From: Mucilaginibacter sp. SJ
Lineage (GTDB): Bacteria > Bacteroidota > Bacteroidia > Sphingobacteriales > Sphingobacteriaceae
Direction of reading: 5' to 3'
Assembly (NCBI RefSeq): GCF_028993635.1
Contig: NZ_CP118631.1
Coordinates: 1-64,000 of the forward strand
DNA: 64,000 nt
Shown here: one piece after another, positions 9,251-19,121 of the stretch
How positions within the stretch are numbered: position 1 is the stretch's first letter
How the letters are laid out: each line of letters opens with the position of its first letter
Notes under the pieces: generated by a model
Database searches by the model: none
Told to the model about the DNA's origin: nothing
The model's input: the letters and a program-made list of their open reading frames with translations, nothing else
Made by a program: the position numbers and the translations under genes

Positions 9251-12200
9251 TTATTTTTTGAGTTTAAAGTTAATATTTATTCCGTAAGTATGGGTTGGCG
9301 GAAGACTTGCTCCCTCAATTCCGGCATACTTTATATCCGGCGAAAAGCCCGATTCAGGGTCGATATTGTCAGATCGCTTCATGATCGTCCATAGGTTTCG
9401 GCCTACTAATGAAAAGGTTATTCCTTCAAATGGAGTATGTTTAAGAAACCCCTTTGAAAAAGTATACCCAAAGGTAACCTGCCGTAATTTAATAAACCTG
9501 CCGTCTAAAACATTCAATGCAGAAACGCTTTGGGCAAGTGCCTGGTAATAGGTTTGTGCCGGTACAACAACTGTGTTTTTATCACCATTGGCGTTTACAC
9601 CATCACCAACAACACCGGTTTCGCGCCCCGGTAAAGTAAGCTTATTAAAGCCGCGGTAAATACTGTTATAATTTGTGGCCGAAAGTATTTTGTTGCCAAA
9701 CCGGTAATCGACCAAAAATGAAAGGCTGAATTTTTTGTAGGTGAAATTGTTATTAACTCCGCCGTAAATGTTAGGCACCGCACTGCCCATAGGTACCCGC
9801 GGACCGGCCTGCGGCAAGCCATTGCCGTCAAAAATGATCTGCCCTTTACTGTTTCTGAGGTAATCGTTGGCCATGATCTGTGGGCCTGGTAGTCCTTTAA
9901 CCAATGCCGTGGCGGCATTGAGCGGCCGGTAAGTACCAAAACTTATATTGGCCGATTCAGGTGTGCCGTCTGTTTGCAGGATCTTGTTTTGTACATAAGT
10001 AAAGTTAAACGATGGTGACCAGTTGAAATTAACAGTTTTAATAGGTGTAGCGTTTATCGAAATCTCAATGCCATTGTTTTGGGTGGAGCCCGTAGGGATA
10101 AACCTTCGGGCAAAACCTGTTGCCAGGTCAAGATCTCCCTTAATGATCTCGTTCCTTGTTTTTCGATGGAAATAAGCCACATCAAGCCCCAGTCTGCCGT
10201 TCAAAAATTTCAGGTCTGTACCCACTTCCATTTCTGTGAGTGTATATGGCTTTAAAAAAAGGTTAGGTAAACTATCACTGAAACCTCCCGCAGGTATGCC
10301 ATTTACAGGATTAGTAAGGGTGTAATATTGAGATGTAATGTAAACATCGGTGGGCTCGCCGCTGGTCTGCGCATATGACAAACGGAGCTTTCCAAAATCA
10401 AGCTCCGGGATATGTATAAGGTCCGAAAAAAGGATACTTGCCGATACCGATGGCGTAAAAATACTCCGGTTATCAACAGGCAGGGTTGAGTAGGTATCGT
10501 AACGGCCAGTGGTGGTTAATGTTAAAAAATCTTTTAACGAAAGATCGACTGAATAATAGGTTGAGTGCGTTTCAGAACTTTTATAATCATAGCTGCTGCT
10601 TTTGGTTGCCAGGTTACTATAACTGTAAAAATTAGGTATGATAAACGGCCCCCCGAAAAGACGAGTATATTCATAGCTGTTTTTACGAAGGTTTACCCCT
10701 GCGGATAAGTCAAAACTAAGCAGCTTTTTTATAATATCATGTTTAGCACCAATCAAAACGTCGGCATTAAACTCTGAACGTTCTGTAGAGGACTGTTCAT
10801 CCATCGATCCTGCGTCGCCGGGCGAGTAAGCAGTACCGGTAGGGGTAATGGTTAGCCGTTTATCGTATAACACGTCATCGCCTAAACGGGCTTGTGCATA
10901 CAGCCAGCTTTGGATATTGTAGCGGGCAGTAATGGCAGATATCAACCGATTGCGGCTTATATTATTAACAAATTTGTTTACAGCAAAATATGGATTGGTA
11001 ACAAATGTATCGCCTGTCCACCTCAGTTCGTTTCCGTTCGAGTCAAATCCCGGTGCCAGAGCTGCCTGGTTTTCGTTTGCAGCAAGGTATTGAATATTAT
11101 TAGGATTAAGAGGCCCATCGCTCAAATTGGGCTTCAGGTTTGATGATTCGTCTATATAGTTTGCAATAACATTTACATTGAATTTATCAGTAATTCCCTG
11201 TGTAGCAGTTAGGTTTACCGTTTTACGATTAAGGCCGCTGTTACGGATGATTGAACCATTCCTCAGGTCGGAGACCGACAGACGAAAAGCCCCCGTTTCA
11301 TTACCGCCGTTAAAAGCAACTGTATTGGTATAGGTATAACCACGACGGTAAAACTTATCAATATTATCTGTAACTGCCGAGTAAGGGTAATATTTACCGT
11401 CAAATTGGATAGTTGGTTTTCCATCCAGCTTTTCACCCCATCCAAAATTGCCCGATGTTATGGCATTATTTACAGATGCCGGCCTGATGCCGTACAAACC
11501 CTGTCCGTAAACTGTTTGATAATCAAAAGTATTAATCGCTTTATCTGTTTGATAGTTGGTGTTAAACTCTACGCCAAATCCCGAATTCTTTTTCGCTGTT
11601 TTAGTAGTGATCAGGATTACGCCATTAGCGGCCCTCGCCCCGTACAGTGCCGATGCAGCCTGGCCCTTGAGTACAGTCATGCTTTCAACATCATCGGGGT
11701 TGATATTGCTTATGCCGTCGCCAAAATCGGCGCCGCCCCATTCGTTGGCTGCCCCACGCTGGGTGTTGTCAATAGGGACGCCATTAATGATAAAAAGCGG
11801 GGCGCTTGCTCCAAAACTGGTCACTCCCCTAAGTAGGATCCGAGCTGATGACGCTGGCCCGCCGTTAACTCCATTGATACTTAAACCGGCTACACGGCCT
11901 TCTAATGAGTAAGCTACATTTGATTCTTTGGCTTTATCGAGCACTTCGCCGCCTATAGTCGTTACCGAATAGCCAACTTTTTTCTCATCTTTTTTTATGC
12001 CGAGTGCTGTTACCACAACTTCGTTTAAGATATTGCTTGCAGTGAGCGTAATTTTAAGAAGAGTTGTGCCCGATAATTTTACATCCCTTGTAACATAGCC
12101 AACGAAACTGATAATTAATGTTGATTGGTCGGGGGCCTCAAACGAAAAGGCACCATTCAGGTCCGTTGAGGCTCCCATGGTTGAACCTCTTACCCTAACT

Positions 12201-12571
12201 GTAGCGCCGGCAAGCGGTGCGCCATTTTCATCAACAACAATGCCCGTTACTTTAACTACGTTAACTATTACATCAATAGGGGCAATCACTATCAGGTGAT
12301 TGGCAAGCTCGGTATAAGCGAAACCCGAATTGGCCAAAATTTTATCTAAAACACTTTTAACATCTTCATTATCAACATTTATGTCAACTTTGTTTAAAGT
12401 AGGGATTTTTCTTTCGCTGTAAACAAAATGATAAATGCTTTGACGTTCGATGGCTGAGATTACCTTTTTAAAATCGGCCGATTTTAAATTGATAGTGACA
12501 CGGGTTTGTGAATATACAGTTAATATAGCCAGTAAATTGAAGAATAATATTAACGTAAACCGTATTTTCAT
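9251..12571 (-). CDS. SusC/RagA-type TonB-dependent outer membrane transporter with STN domain
   Basis: The 1106-residue protein imports oligosaccharides across the outer membrane using TonB energy. In order: signal peptide (about 1-21, ending VYSQ); STN domain (about 25-95), which in such proteins contacts a FecR anti-sigma; carboxypeptidase-regulatory-like domain (about 105-190, with GATVRVRGSTMGAS and SFVGYVTRD); the EVVVTALG segment; plug (about 195-320, with VLKGQAASALYGARAANGVI); and a long barrel ending GASLPPTHTYGININFKLKK. The C-terminal strand is intact, so the gene is complete. No SusD follows. Upstream lie fecR and an ECF sigma gene in the same direction, the usual trans-envelope induction module. 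Confidence 0.95.
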   Translation of the reverse strand: MKIRFTLILFFNLLAILTVYSQTRVTINLKSADFKKVISAIERQSIYHFVYSERKIPTLNKVDINVDNEDVKSVLDKILANSGFAYTELANHLIVIAPIDVIVNVVKVTGIVVDENGAPLAGATVRVRGSTMGASTDLNGAFSFEAPDQSTLIISFVGYVTRDVKLSGTTLLKITLTASNILNEVVVTALGIKKDEKKVGYSVTTIGGEVLDKAKESNVAYSLEGRVAGLSINGVNGGPASSARILLRGVTSFGASAPLFIINGVPIDNTQRGAANEWGGADFGDGISNINPDDVESMTVLKGQAASALYGARAANGVILITTKTAKKNSGFGVEFNTNYQTDKAINTFDYQTVYGQGLYGIRPASVNNAITSGNFGWGEKLDGKPTIQFDGKYYPYSAVTDNIDKFYRRGYTYTNTVAFNGGNETGAFRLSVSDLRNGSIIRNSGLNRKTVNLTATQGITDKFNVNVIANYIDESSNLKPNLSDGPLNPNNIQYLAANENQAALAPGFDSNGNELRWTGDTFVTNPYFAVNKFVNNISRNRLISAITARYNIQSWLYAQARLGDDVLYDKRLTITPTGTAYSPGDAGSMDEQSSTERSEFNADVLIGAKHDIIKKLLSFDLSAGVNLRKNSYEYTRLFGGPFIIPNFYSYSNLATKSSSYDYKSSETHSTYYSVDLSLKDFLTLTTTGRYDTYSTLPVDNRSIFTPSVSASILFSDLIHIPELDFGKLRLSYAQTSGEPTDVYITSQYYTLTNPVNGIPAGGFSDSLPNLFLKPYTLTEMEVGTDLKFLNGRLGLDVAYFHRKTRNEIIKGDLDLATGFARRFIPTGSTQNNGIEISINATPIKTVNFNWSPSFNFTYVQNKILQTDGTPESANISFGTYRPLNAATALVKGLPGPQIMANDYLRNSKGQIIFDGNGLPQAGPRVPMGSAVPNIYGGVNNNFTYKKFSLSFLVDYRFGNKILSATNYNSIYRGFNKLTLPGRETGVVGDGVNANGDKNTVVVPAQTYYQALAQSVSALNVLDGRFIKLRQVTFGYTFSKGFLKHTPFEGITFSLVGRNLWTIMKRSDNIDPESGFSPDIKYAGIEGASLPPTHTYGININFKLKK

Positions 12572-12755
12572 TTATACTGATAACCTAAACCTGTCGCCAA
12601 CATCCATTGGGGATGCCTAAATTTACATAAATTTTATAATTAGCACAGGTAGTAGTGTAAAATGACCGGATTGGCAGGTGACAATTACAAATATTGTAAA
12701 GCACAGCGATCAATTAAGGCGACAAATGTACTGTTAATCACTGAAGAATTATCAG

Positions 12756-13856
12756 TTAATAAATATAAATGGCGGAATTTTTGATTTTATAATGAAAATT
12801 TTCGGTAATGCGTAACGCATCAAGTGCCTGGGTAATGGTTTCTTTTTCATAAGTGCCGGTAAAACGGTACTTCTTCATTTCATCGTTTTTAAATTTAATC
12901 TCAACACCATACCAGCGTTCCATGCGCGCGGCGAGATCGGCGAAGTTTTCATCCCTGAAAATGAGTTTATTTTCTGTCCACGAAGTTTCTAAAATGGCAC
13001 TGTTATCCTGATGAAGACGCGTAAAGCTGGTTAAGACATATTGTGTACCTGCACTGCTGTCGGTAGCTGGTGAAAGCTTGGCCTGGTTTTTACGTACAGT
13101 AGTAAACGCGCCTTTTTTAACGATCAGTTTTTCGCTTGGTTTTAAAATGATCCTGTCGGATGGTCGGTCGTCAAGTGTAACTTCAATGGCGCCCCTGATC
13201 AGGGTTGTTTCACTTGATGGGTCATTGGGGTATGATTTAACGTTAAAAGCGGTACCCAACACCCTGATGTTCATTTTTTCGGTATGGATAATGAATGGAT
13301 GTTCATGATCTTTATGTACATCAAAAAAGGCTTCGCCGCTTAAATAAACTTCGCGGGTTTTGCCTGTGAAGTTTGTTGGGTATCTTAACGAACTTTGTGA
13401 ATTAAGGGTAATACGTGTACCGTCAGTTAATACAATGGTTGATTTATCGCGTGCAGAAGTGTTTTTATTTTGCCAGGCGCCGGAAGTTGTGCTTGCAATT
13501 CCGTGGCCCAAGGTAACCGTTTTTGAATAAAAAAGGTACGAGCAACCTGCTATTAAAACAACGGCAGCCGCAGCACGCCAAAGATAATGTATTGTACCCT
13601 TTTTAACGGGGATAATGGCCGCCGTTGCAGGTTCAATAACTTCCTGCGCCTTAATTTTTGATTTTATTTTTTGAAAGGCGAGGGCATTGTCGGCATATTG
13701 GGTATCGCTATGTTTCCAATATGCGGAAAGGGCTTCGTATTGTTCACGAAGGGAAGCATCATTAGCTAAGCAACGCTGAAATTCATTATTTTCATCAGAG
13801 CTGATTTCATTCGACAGTTTTTTGCCCGCCAGCTCTATAAATTTATCATTGCCCAT
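12756..13856 (-). CDS. FecR family anti-sigma factor
   Basis: The 366-residue inner-membrane regulator relays the state of the SusC STN domain to the cytoplasmic ECF sigma factor. An N-terminal cytoplasmic anti-sigma region (about 1-85) is followed by a membrane span (about 92-112, ALWRAAAAVVLIAG type), the FecR periplasmic domain (about 120-240, with RYPTNFTGKTREVYLSGEAF and LGTAFNVKSYP), and a C-terminal DUF4974 domain (about 290-366, with FRDENFADLAARMERWYGV). It lies 94 bases downstream of the sigma gene and 184 bases upstream of susC. Length and domain order are normal. Confidence 0.95.
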   Translation of the reverse strand: MGNDKFIELAGKKLSNEISSDENNEFQRCLANDASLREQYEALSAYWKHSDTQYADNALAFQKIKSKIKAQEVIEPATAAIIPVKKGTIHYLWRAAAAVVLIAGCSYLFYSKTVTLGHGIASTTSGAWQNKNTSARDKSTIVLTDGTRITLNSQSSLRYPTNFTGKTREVYLSGEAFFDVHKDHEHPFIIHTEKMNIRVLGTAFNVKSYPNDPSSETTLIRGAIEVTLDDRPSDRIILKPSEKLIVKKGAFTTVRKNQAKLSPATDSSAGTQYVLTSFTRLHQDNSAILETSWTENKLIFRDENFADLAARMERWYGVEIKFKNDEMKKYRFTGTYEKETITQALDALRITENFHYKIKNSAIYIY

Positions 13857-13950
13857 CGTATAATTGCATCCTTATTTATGATAGGACAACTTATTTAGGT
13901 TAATTACCTACAAGGTTAAAAAAAATAATTGAAAATTACAATTGTGGTTC

Positions 13951-14550
13951 CTAAAATGTTGATTGTATTGGTTTTAAGAAAGCTTCGTGGTGTTTGTTGT
14001 ATTGTGTTAAAATGACACTAAGCTTCTTGATTGCTCTGAAAAGCTGGGTTTGTACTGTACGGGGCGAAATATTAAGAATTTCGGCCACTTCTTTATACCT
14101 CATACCATCCTCCTTTATCAGCCTGAAAACAATTCGGCATTGTTGCGGTAACCCAGCTATGGCCTGGTCCATCCTAAAAATAAGCTCTTTGTTTTCAATT
14201 TCCTTTTGAGGGTTATAGGTATTTACAAATTCAACCGAATTGGTTTCTTCAATTTGTACAAGGTGAATAGTTGAGTATTTTTTGATGTGGTTTAGCGATT
14301 GGTTTTTTACCGCTACAAATAAATAGGTTTCAGGGTTTTGAATTTCAGTAAGGTTTTTACGGTTAAGCCAGCATTTTACAAACACATCCGAAACTATTTC
14401 TTCGGCAATTTCCCGTTGATGTACATACAGTACACAAAATTTAATGAGCGAGTTGTTAAGGATATGGAAAAACAATTCAAAGGCGTTCTCATCGTCATTG
14501 TTGCAAATGAGTTTCCATAATTTTAGCGTATCAACTTTTCTGTCTCTCAA
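13951..14550 (-). CDS. ECF RNA polymerase sigma factor (Bacteroidota FecI-like)
   Basis: The 199-residue sigma factor has region 2 (about 22-90, REIAEEIVSDVFVKCW and PETYLFVAVKNQSLNHIKK) and region 4 (about 125-180, GMRYKEVAEILNISPRTVQTQ). It is expected to be held by the adjacent FecR and released when the STN domain of SusC senses substrate, then to transcribe this locus. The only possible start consistent with the domain is TTG at 14550; an in-frame TAA lies just upstream and no ATG is available. It is divergent from the GH29 gene, with 181 bases between. Confidence 0.92.
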   Translation of the reverse strand: MRDRKVDTLKLWKLICNNDDENAFELFFHILNNSLIKFCVLYVHQREIAEEIVSDVFVKCWLNRKNLTEIQNPETYLFVAVKNQSLNHIKKYSTIHLVQIEETNSVEFVNTYNPQKEIENKELIFRMDQAIAGLPQQCRIVFRLIKEDGMRYKEVAEILNISPRTVQTQLFRAIKKLSVILTQYNKHHEAFLKPIQSTF

Positions 14551-14731
14551 ACCGAAGAATTTTTAATTAATCAACTAAATTTAAACTTAATAATGGTGTA
14601 ACAATAATAACATATTAAAATCGAAAAATGAAATTAATTGATGTAAGTTGCAATGTTTTTTAAAAAATTTTAAAAAGTGTGTAAGCAATACACCATATAA
14701 AATTGTCAGTAATTAATAAAATAATAGCTTG

Positions 14732-16171
14732 ATGAAACGATTATTTACAGTATTTTTTTTTGTTTTCGGCTGCTTTGAAGTATTTGGACAACAGCACAAT
14801 ATGTCAAAACAGTATGTCCCCGCCGGCGACCCTGCAGTTGAGAAAAAAATTGCAAACTGGCAGGACCTTAAGTTCGGTTTGTTTATGCATTGGGGTACTT
14901 ACAGCCAGTGGGGTGTAGTTGAAAGCTGGAGCATTTGTCCCGAAGATGAAGGCTGGACGCAACGCCGCGGTCAGTATGCTGCTACTTATAACGGATATAA
15001 AGCGGCGTATGAAAATTTACAAACTACTTTTAACCCAACCAAATTCAATCCGGAGAAATGGGTGCAGGCAGCTAAGGACGCCGGTATGAAATATGTGATC
15101 TTCACTACCAAGCACCATGACGGTTTTTGCATGTTTGATACCAAAGAAACTGATTATAAGATCACGAGCAGCAAAACTCCTTTTTCAACCAATCCAAGAA
15201 GCAATGTAACTAAGGAGATCTTCAACGCTTTCCGCAAAGATAACTTTATGGTGGGTGCTTATTTTTCAAAGCCCGACTGGCATACTGAAAACTATTGGTG
15301 GCCATACTTTCCGCCTAAAGACCGCAATGTAAACTATGATCCTCAAAAATATCCTGAACGCTGGCAGAAATTCAAAGATTTTACCTACAACCAGATCAGC
15401 GAACTGATGAGCGATTATGGTAAGGTTGATATTTTATGGCTTGACGGAGGATGGGTACGCCCGAAAAGTAGTATTGATACTACTGTAGAATGGCAGCGCG
15501 GAATAAAGTTTGATCAGGATATTGATATGCCGAAGATAGCCGCTATGGGGAGGCAAAAACAGCCCGGACTTATCGTGGTTGACCGTACCGTAGCCGGCAA
15601 ATATGAAAATTACACCACTCCTGAGCAGGAAGTACCCGAAGTGCCGCTTGACCATCCCTGGGAGAGCTGCATAACCATGGGTAATTCATGGAGCTATGTT
15701 CCCGGCGACCATTATAAATCGGTACAGCAGATAGTTCAGTTATTGGTGAAAATCGTATCGCGCGGCGGCAACCTCCTTATGAATATAGGCCCAGGTCCTG
15801 ATGGCGATTGGGACCCGGTAGCTTATGAACGCCTGCAGGGTATCAGCAATTGGATGAAGATCAATGGTGAGGGTATTTACGCCAGCCAGTCGGTTGCTCC
15901 GTATTCAACAGGTAATATATATTATACAAAAGCCAAAAACAGCAATACTATTTATGCCTTTGCTTTGAGCGACCAAGAAAAGGTTGTTTTACAGGCTACG
16001 GTATCTGTAAAATTAAAAGACATTAAAAAGGTAAAGAAAGTCACCTTGCTTGGCAGCACTCAAAGCCTTAAGTGGAAACAGGTAGCTGATGGTATTGATA
16101 TCAGTATCCCGGCAAAATTACAACAAGCCAGCGGGCTAAATGAAGCGGCCGGTTTTAAAATAGTTTATTAA
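14732..16171 (+). CDS. Glycoside hydrolase family 29 alpha-L-fucosidase (first copy)
   Basis: The 479-residue exported enzyme removes terminal alpha-L-fucose. A signal peptide (about 1-20, ending FGQ) leads into the catalytic barrel with the family motif FGLFMHWGTYSQWG and the substrate-binding TTKHHDGFCMFDT. The predicted nucleophile is Asp238 in DILWLDGGWV. A short beta-sandwich C-terminal domain follows. A wide-specificity (GH29-A) type seems likely, but this is inference. The ATG at 14732 was preferred over a TTG one codon earlier. It opens the plus-strand enzyme run and is separated from the GH2 gene by a palindromic repeat. Confidence 0.92.
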   Translation: MKRLFTVFFFVFGCFEVFGQQHNMSKQYVPAGDPAVEKKIANWQDLKFGLFMHWGTYSQWGVVESWSICPEDEGWTQRRGQYAATYNGYKAAYENLQTTFNPTKFNPEKWVQAAKDAGMKYVIFTTKHHDGFCMFDTKETDYKITSSKTPFSTNPRSNVTKEIFNAFRKDNFMVGAYFSKPDWHTENYWWPYFPPKDRNVNYDPQKYPERWQKFKDFTYNQISELMSDYGKVDILWLDGGWVRPKSSIDTTVEWQRGIKFDQDIDMPKIAAMGRQKQPGLIVVDRTVAGKYENYTTPEQEVPEVPLDHPWESCITMGNSWSYVPGDHYKSVQQIVQLLVKIVSRGGNLLMNIGPGPDGDWDPVAYERLQGISNWMKINGEGIYASQSVAPYSTGNIYYTKAKNSNTIYAFALSDQEKVVLQATVSVKLKDIKKVKKVTLLGSTQSLKWKQVADGIDISIPAKLQQASGLNEAAGFKIVY

Positions 16172-16198
16172 GAAATTATAGAAAAGCAATATAAAACG

Positions 16199-16325
16199 TC
16201 ATTACGAGGAACGAAGCAATAAGCCCCCGCTAAATCTCCCCCGGAAGGGGAGACTTAAGGAGTTTCTTAAGCCCTCTCCAAAGGAGAGGGTTGGGTGAGG
16301 CTTATTGCTTCGTTCCTCGTAATGA
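16199..16325. repeat. MITE-like repeat with perfect 27-bp inverted ends
   Basis: The arms 16199-16225 and 16299-16325 are perfect inverted copies (TCATTACGAGGAACGAAGC followed by AATAAGCC). The interior holds nested small palindromes, including CTCCCCCGGAAGGGGAG and CTCTCCAAAGGAGAG. The element sits between the first GH29 and the GH2 gene. It has no reading frame and shares its end sequence with 368-399 and 26042-26066. As RNA it would form a very stable hairpin inside a possible operon. Confidence 0.75.
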
Positions 16326-16435
16326 TGTGGGTTTTGAATATTTTACCAGACAAAATACCACATAATATAGCCAGGTTTTTACAGCTAAAATGATTTGGCA
16401 GTTCTTAATTTTGATCATCCATCCAACCCAAATAA

Positions 16436-19108
16436 ATGACAACAACCCGTTCGGCAGGCAGATCTGCATTGTTTAAATTTTCATTAGTGTTATCCGTCCT
16501 TGCTTCTGGCGTTTATCAAAACGCGGAGGCACAAACCAGCTATGAGCTCAACAGCGGCTGGAGATGCACCTCAAGCAATAGTGTTAAAGATAATGGCACT
16601 ACCATATCCCAAGCCAATTATGATCTGGCTGCATGGAACCCTGCGGTAGTGCCGGGAACGGTACTGACAACCCAGGTGGCCAATAAACAGGTACCTGATC
16701 CATTTTATGGGATGAATAATGAAAACATCCCTGACATTTATAAGGTAGGGCGTGATTATTACACCTACTGGTTTGCCAAAGATTTTAAAGAAGCCGCTCC
16801 AGCGGGCAATAATCAAACTTACCTTAATTTTCGAGGTGTAAACTATAGCTGCGATATTTTCCTGAACGGACATAAACTTAACAGCAAGCTGCACAAAGGC
16901 ATGTTCTTGCGCCAGAGTTACAACATTACCAAATTGCTGAACAAAAACGGTAATAACCGCTTAGCTGTTATCGTTTACCCGCCAGATGTGGTAGGCAATC
17001 CCAACGGCGGCCAGGGTGGTGATGGCACTATTGCGCGTGGTGTAGGCATTCAGTATACGGCAGGCTGGGACTGGATCCAGCCTATCCGCGACCGTAATAC
17101 CGGCATTTGGGATAAGGTAACCATTGAGCGTACGGGTGCTGTGGTTATTAAAGATCCGCATGTGGTTACCCTTGTTCCGGGTGTTCGCCAGCCGGAAGGT
17201 ACACAACAACCAGCAGTTGTGCAGGTTTCGGCCGAGGTTGAAAACGCTACAGGTGCTGCAGTGAGCGGTACTTTACAATATAATTTAGATGGCAAGCTGG
17301 TATCACAACGGGTTACGCTTAAAGCCAATTCAAAACAGGAAGTTAAACTGGCCGACTACAGCCTTAAAAACCCTAAGCTTTGGTGGCCTAATGGCTACGG
17401 TCTGCAAAATTTGTATAAGCTTAATCTGCAGTTTGTAGCTGGTGGTAAAGTATCCGACCAAAAAAGTATCGAAGTTGGTGTACGCCAGATCACTACCGAA
17501 TGGAACAATAAAACTGAAAGCCGGCAGGTTAATGTGAACGGTCAAAAAGTATTTATTAAAGGAGGCAACTGGATCATATCTGATCAGATGTTACGTTTCA
17601 GCGATGCCCGTTACGATGCCGAAGTTCGTTTTCACCGCGATATGAACCTGAACCTGATTAGGGTTTGGGGTGGCGCGCTAATTGAACGCCCTGAGTTTTA
17701 TGAAGCTTGCGATAAATACGGAATGCTGGTTTTTCAGGATATGTGGGGATCGGGCGATTGCAACGGTCGCTGGACTGATCCTATGAAGGCAGATGATCAA
17801 TGGACACGCCGCAAATACCCGGACGATCATGACTTGTATTTAAAATCAGTTGCCGACCAGGTTAAGTTGGTGCGCAACTTCCCGTCGCTGGCTATCTGGT
17901 GTGGTGGTAATGAGATCACTCCGCCCGAAGATATTTTTGCAGCCCTGCGTGATACCATTATGCCTAAGCTGGATAACACCCGCTGGTTTATCCCGTATTC
18001 AAACTCCGAAGAAATGTCGCGTAATGTACAGGGCGGCAACGGGGATGGCCCTTATGGCATCCAAAGCCTTACAACTTTCTGGGACCATCAAACCTATCCG
18101 TTCAACTCCGAAGTAGGTTCGGTTGGGGTGAGCGATTATGAATCATTAAAACGCTTTATCCCTGCCGAAAATATGGTTGTGCCTGAGTTTGATGCATCTA
18201 CCGGCAAAACCAAAACAGACCCGGTTTGGGAGTATCATAAATATATCGGCTATGACGGATTTATTGATAAATATGGCAAGGCTAAAAACGTTGAAGACTT
18301 CGCAACAAAAGCGCAGTTGGTAAATTACGATCAGTACCGTGCCCTTATGGAAGGCTTTAGCTCACATATGTGGGATTGGTATACCGGCACCATCATCTGG
18401 AAAACCCAAAACCCGTGGACAGCCATGCGCGGCCAGATGTATGATTATTACCTTGATCCTAATGCTTGTCTTTACGGCTTGCATAATGGCAGCGAACCTT
18501 TACACATCATGTATAACCAAACGGATGGTATGGTGATGGTAGCCAACAATACTTTTAAAACGCATAGCAATATGCTGCTGGTAGCCAAAACCTATGATAT
18601 GGATGGCAAAGAGAAAGTGTTAACAAAGGTTTTTGCCGATGTAACACCAACTACTACCAAACGCTATTTATCACTTAAACACGAGATTGAAAAAGAAGCA
18701 AAAGACAAAGGTGTTTTCCTTTGCCTGCAACTGCTTAAATCGGATAAAGAGGTGATCAGCGAAAATATTTACTGGTTGCCCGATGCTAATGGCGATTTTT
18801 CCGGCTTACAAAAAATGCCGAAAGGTACTTTAGGAGCTACAGCCAGGTATTTGAAAAATGACAAAGTAGAAGTGACGCTGACTAACGAAGGTAACGGTGC
18901 ACTGGCATTTTTCAACCGCCTGTCTTTAGTTAATGCTGATACGAAACAACGTATCCTTCCGGCCTTTTACAGTGATAATTATGTAACGGTATTACCGGGT
19001 CAAACTAAAAAAGTTGTTATCGACCATAATCCTGGCGCCGATAAAAACCTTGCAGTAACTATTGGCGGCTGGAACGTAACAGAACGTACTATATCTATCG
19101 ACAAATAA
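16436..19108 (+). CDS. Glycoside hydrolase family 2 (beta-mannosidase/exo-beta-glucosaminidase type)
   Basis: The 890-residue exported enzyme has a signal peptide (ending about residue 33, AEAQ), a jelly-roll sugar-binding domain (about 40-215), an immunoglobulin-like domain (about 230-350), a TIM barrel, and C-terminal Ig-like domains. The acid/base is probably Glu493 in AIWCGGNEITPPE and the nucleophile Glu559 in FNSEVGSVGVSDYES. These motifs are of the mannosidase/exo-glucosaminidase branch rather than beta-galactosidase, but the exact sugar is not resolved. In this cluster a beta-mannosidase acting on the Man-beta-1,4-GlcNAc of N-glycans would make sense. It is 13 bases from the GH20 gene. 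Confidence 0.88.
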   Translation: MTTTRSAGRSALFKFSLVLSVLASGVYQNAEAQTSYELNSGWRCTSSNSVKDNGTTISQANYDLAAWNPAVVPGTVLTTQVANKQVPDPFYGMNNENIPDIYKVGRDYYTYWFAKDFKEAAPAGNNQTYLNFRGVNYSCDIFLNGHKLNSKLHKGMFLRQSYNITKLLNKNGNNRLAVIVYPPDVVGNPNGGQGGDGTIARGVGIQYTAGWDWIQPIRDRNTGIWDKVTIERTGAVVIKDPHVVTLVPGVRQPEGTQQPAVVQVSAEVENATGAAVSGTLQYNLDGKLVSQRVTLKANSKQEVKLADYSLKNPKLWWPNGYGLQNLYKLNLQFVAGGKVSDQKSIEVGVRQITTEWNNKTESRQVNVNGQKVFIKGGNWIISDQMLRFSDARYDAEVRFHRDMNLNLIRVWGGALIERPEFYEACDKYGMLVFQDMWGSGDCNGRWTDPMKADDQWTRRKYPDDHDLYLKSVADQVKLVRNFPSLAIWCGGNEITPPEDIFAALRDTIMPKLDNTRWFIPYSNSEEMSRNVQGGNGDGPYGIQSLTTFWDHQTYPFNSEVGSVGVSDYESLKRFIPAENMVVPEFDASTGKTKTDPVWEYHKYIGYDGFIDKYGKAKNVEDFATKAQLVNYDQYRALMEGFSSHMWDWYTGTIIWKTQNPWTAMRGQMYDYYLDPNACLYGLHNGSEPLHIMYNQTDGMVMVANNTFKTHSNMLLVAKTYDMDGKEKVLTKVFADVTPTTTKRYLSLKHEIEKEAKDKGVFLCLQLLKSDKEVISENIYWLPDANGDFSGLQKMPKGTLGATARYLKNDKVEVTLTNEGNGALAFFNRLSLVNADTKQRILPAFYSDNYVTVLPGQTKKVVIDHNPGADKNLAVTIGGWNVTERTISIDK

Positions 19109-19121
19109 CAAAAAGAAGACA

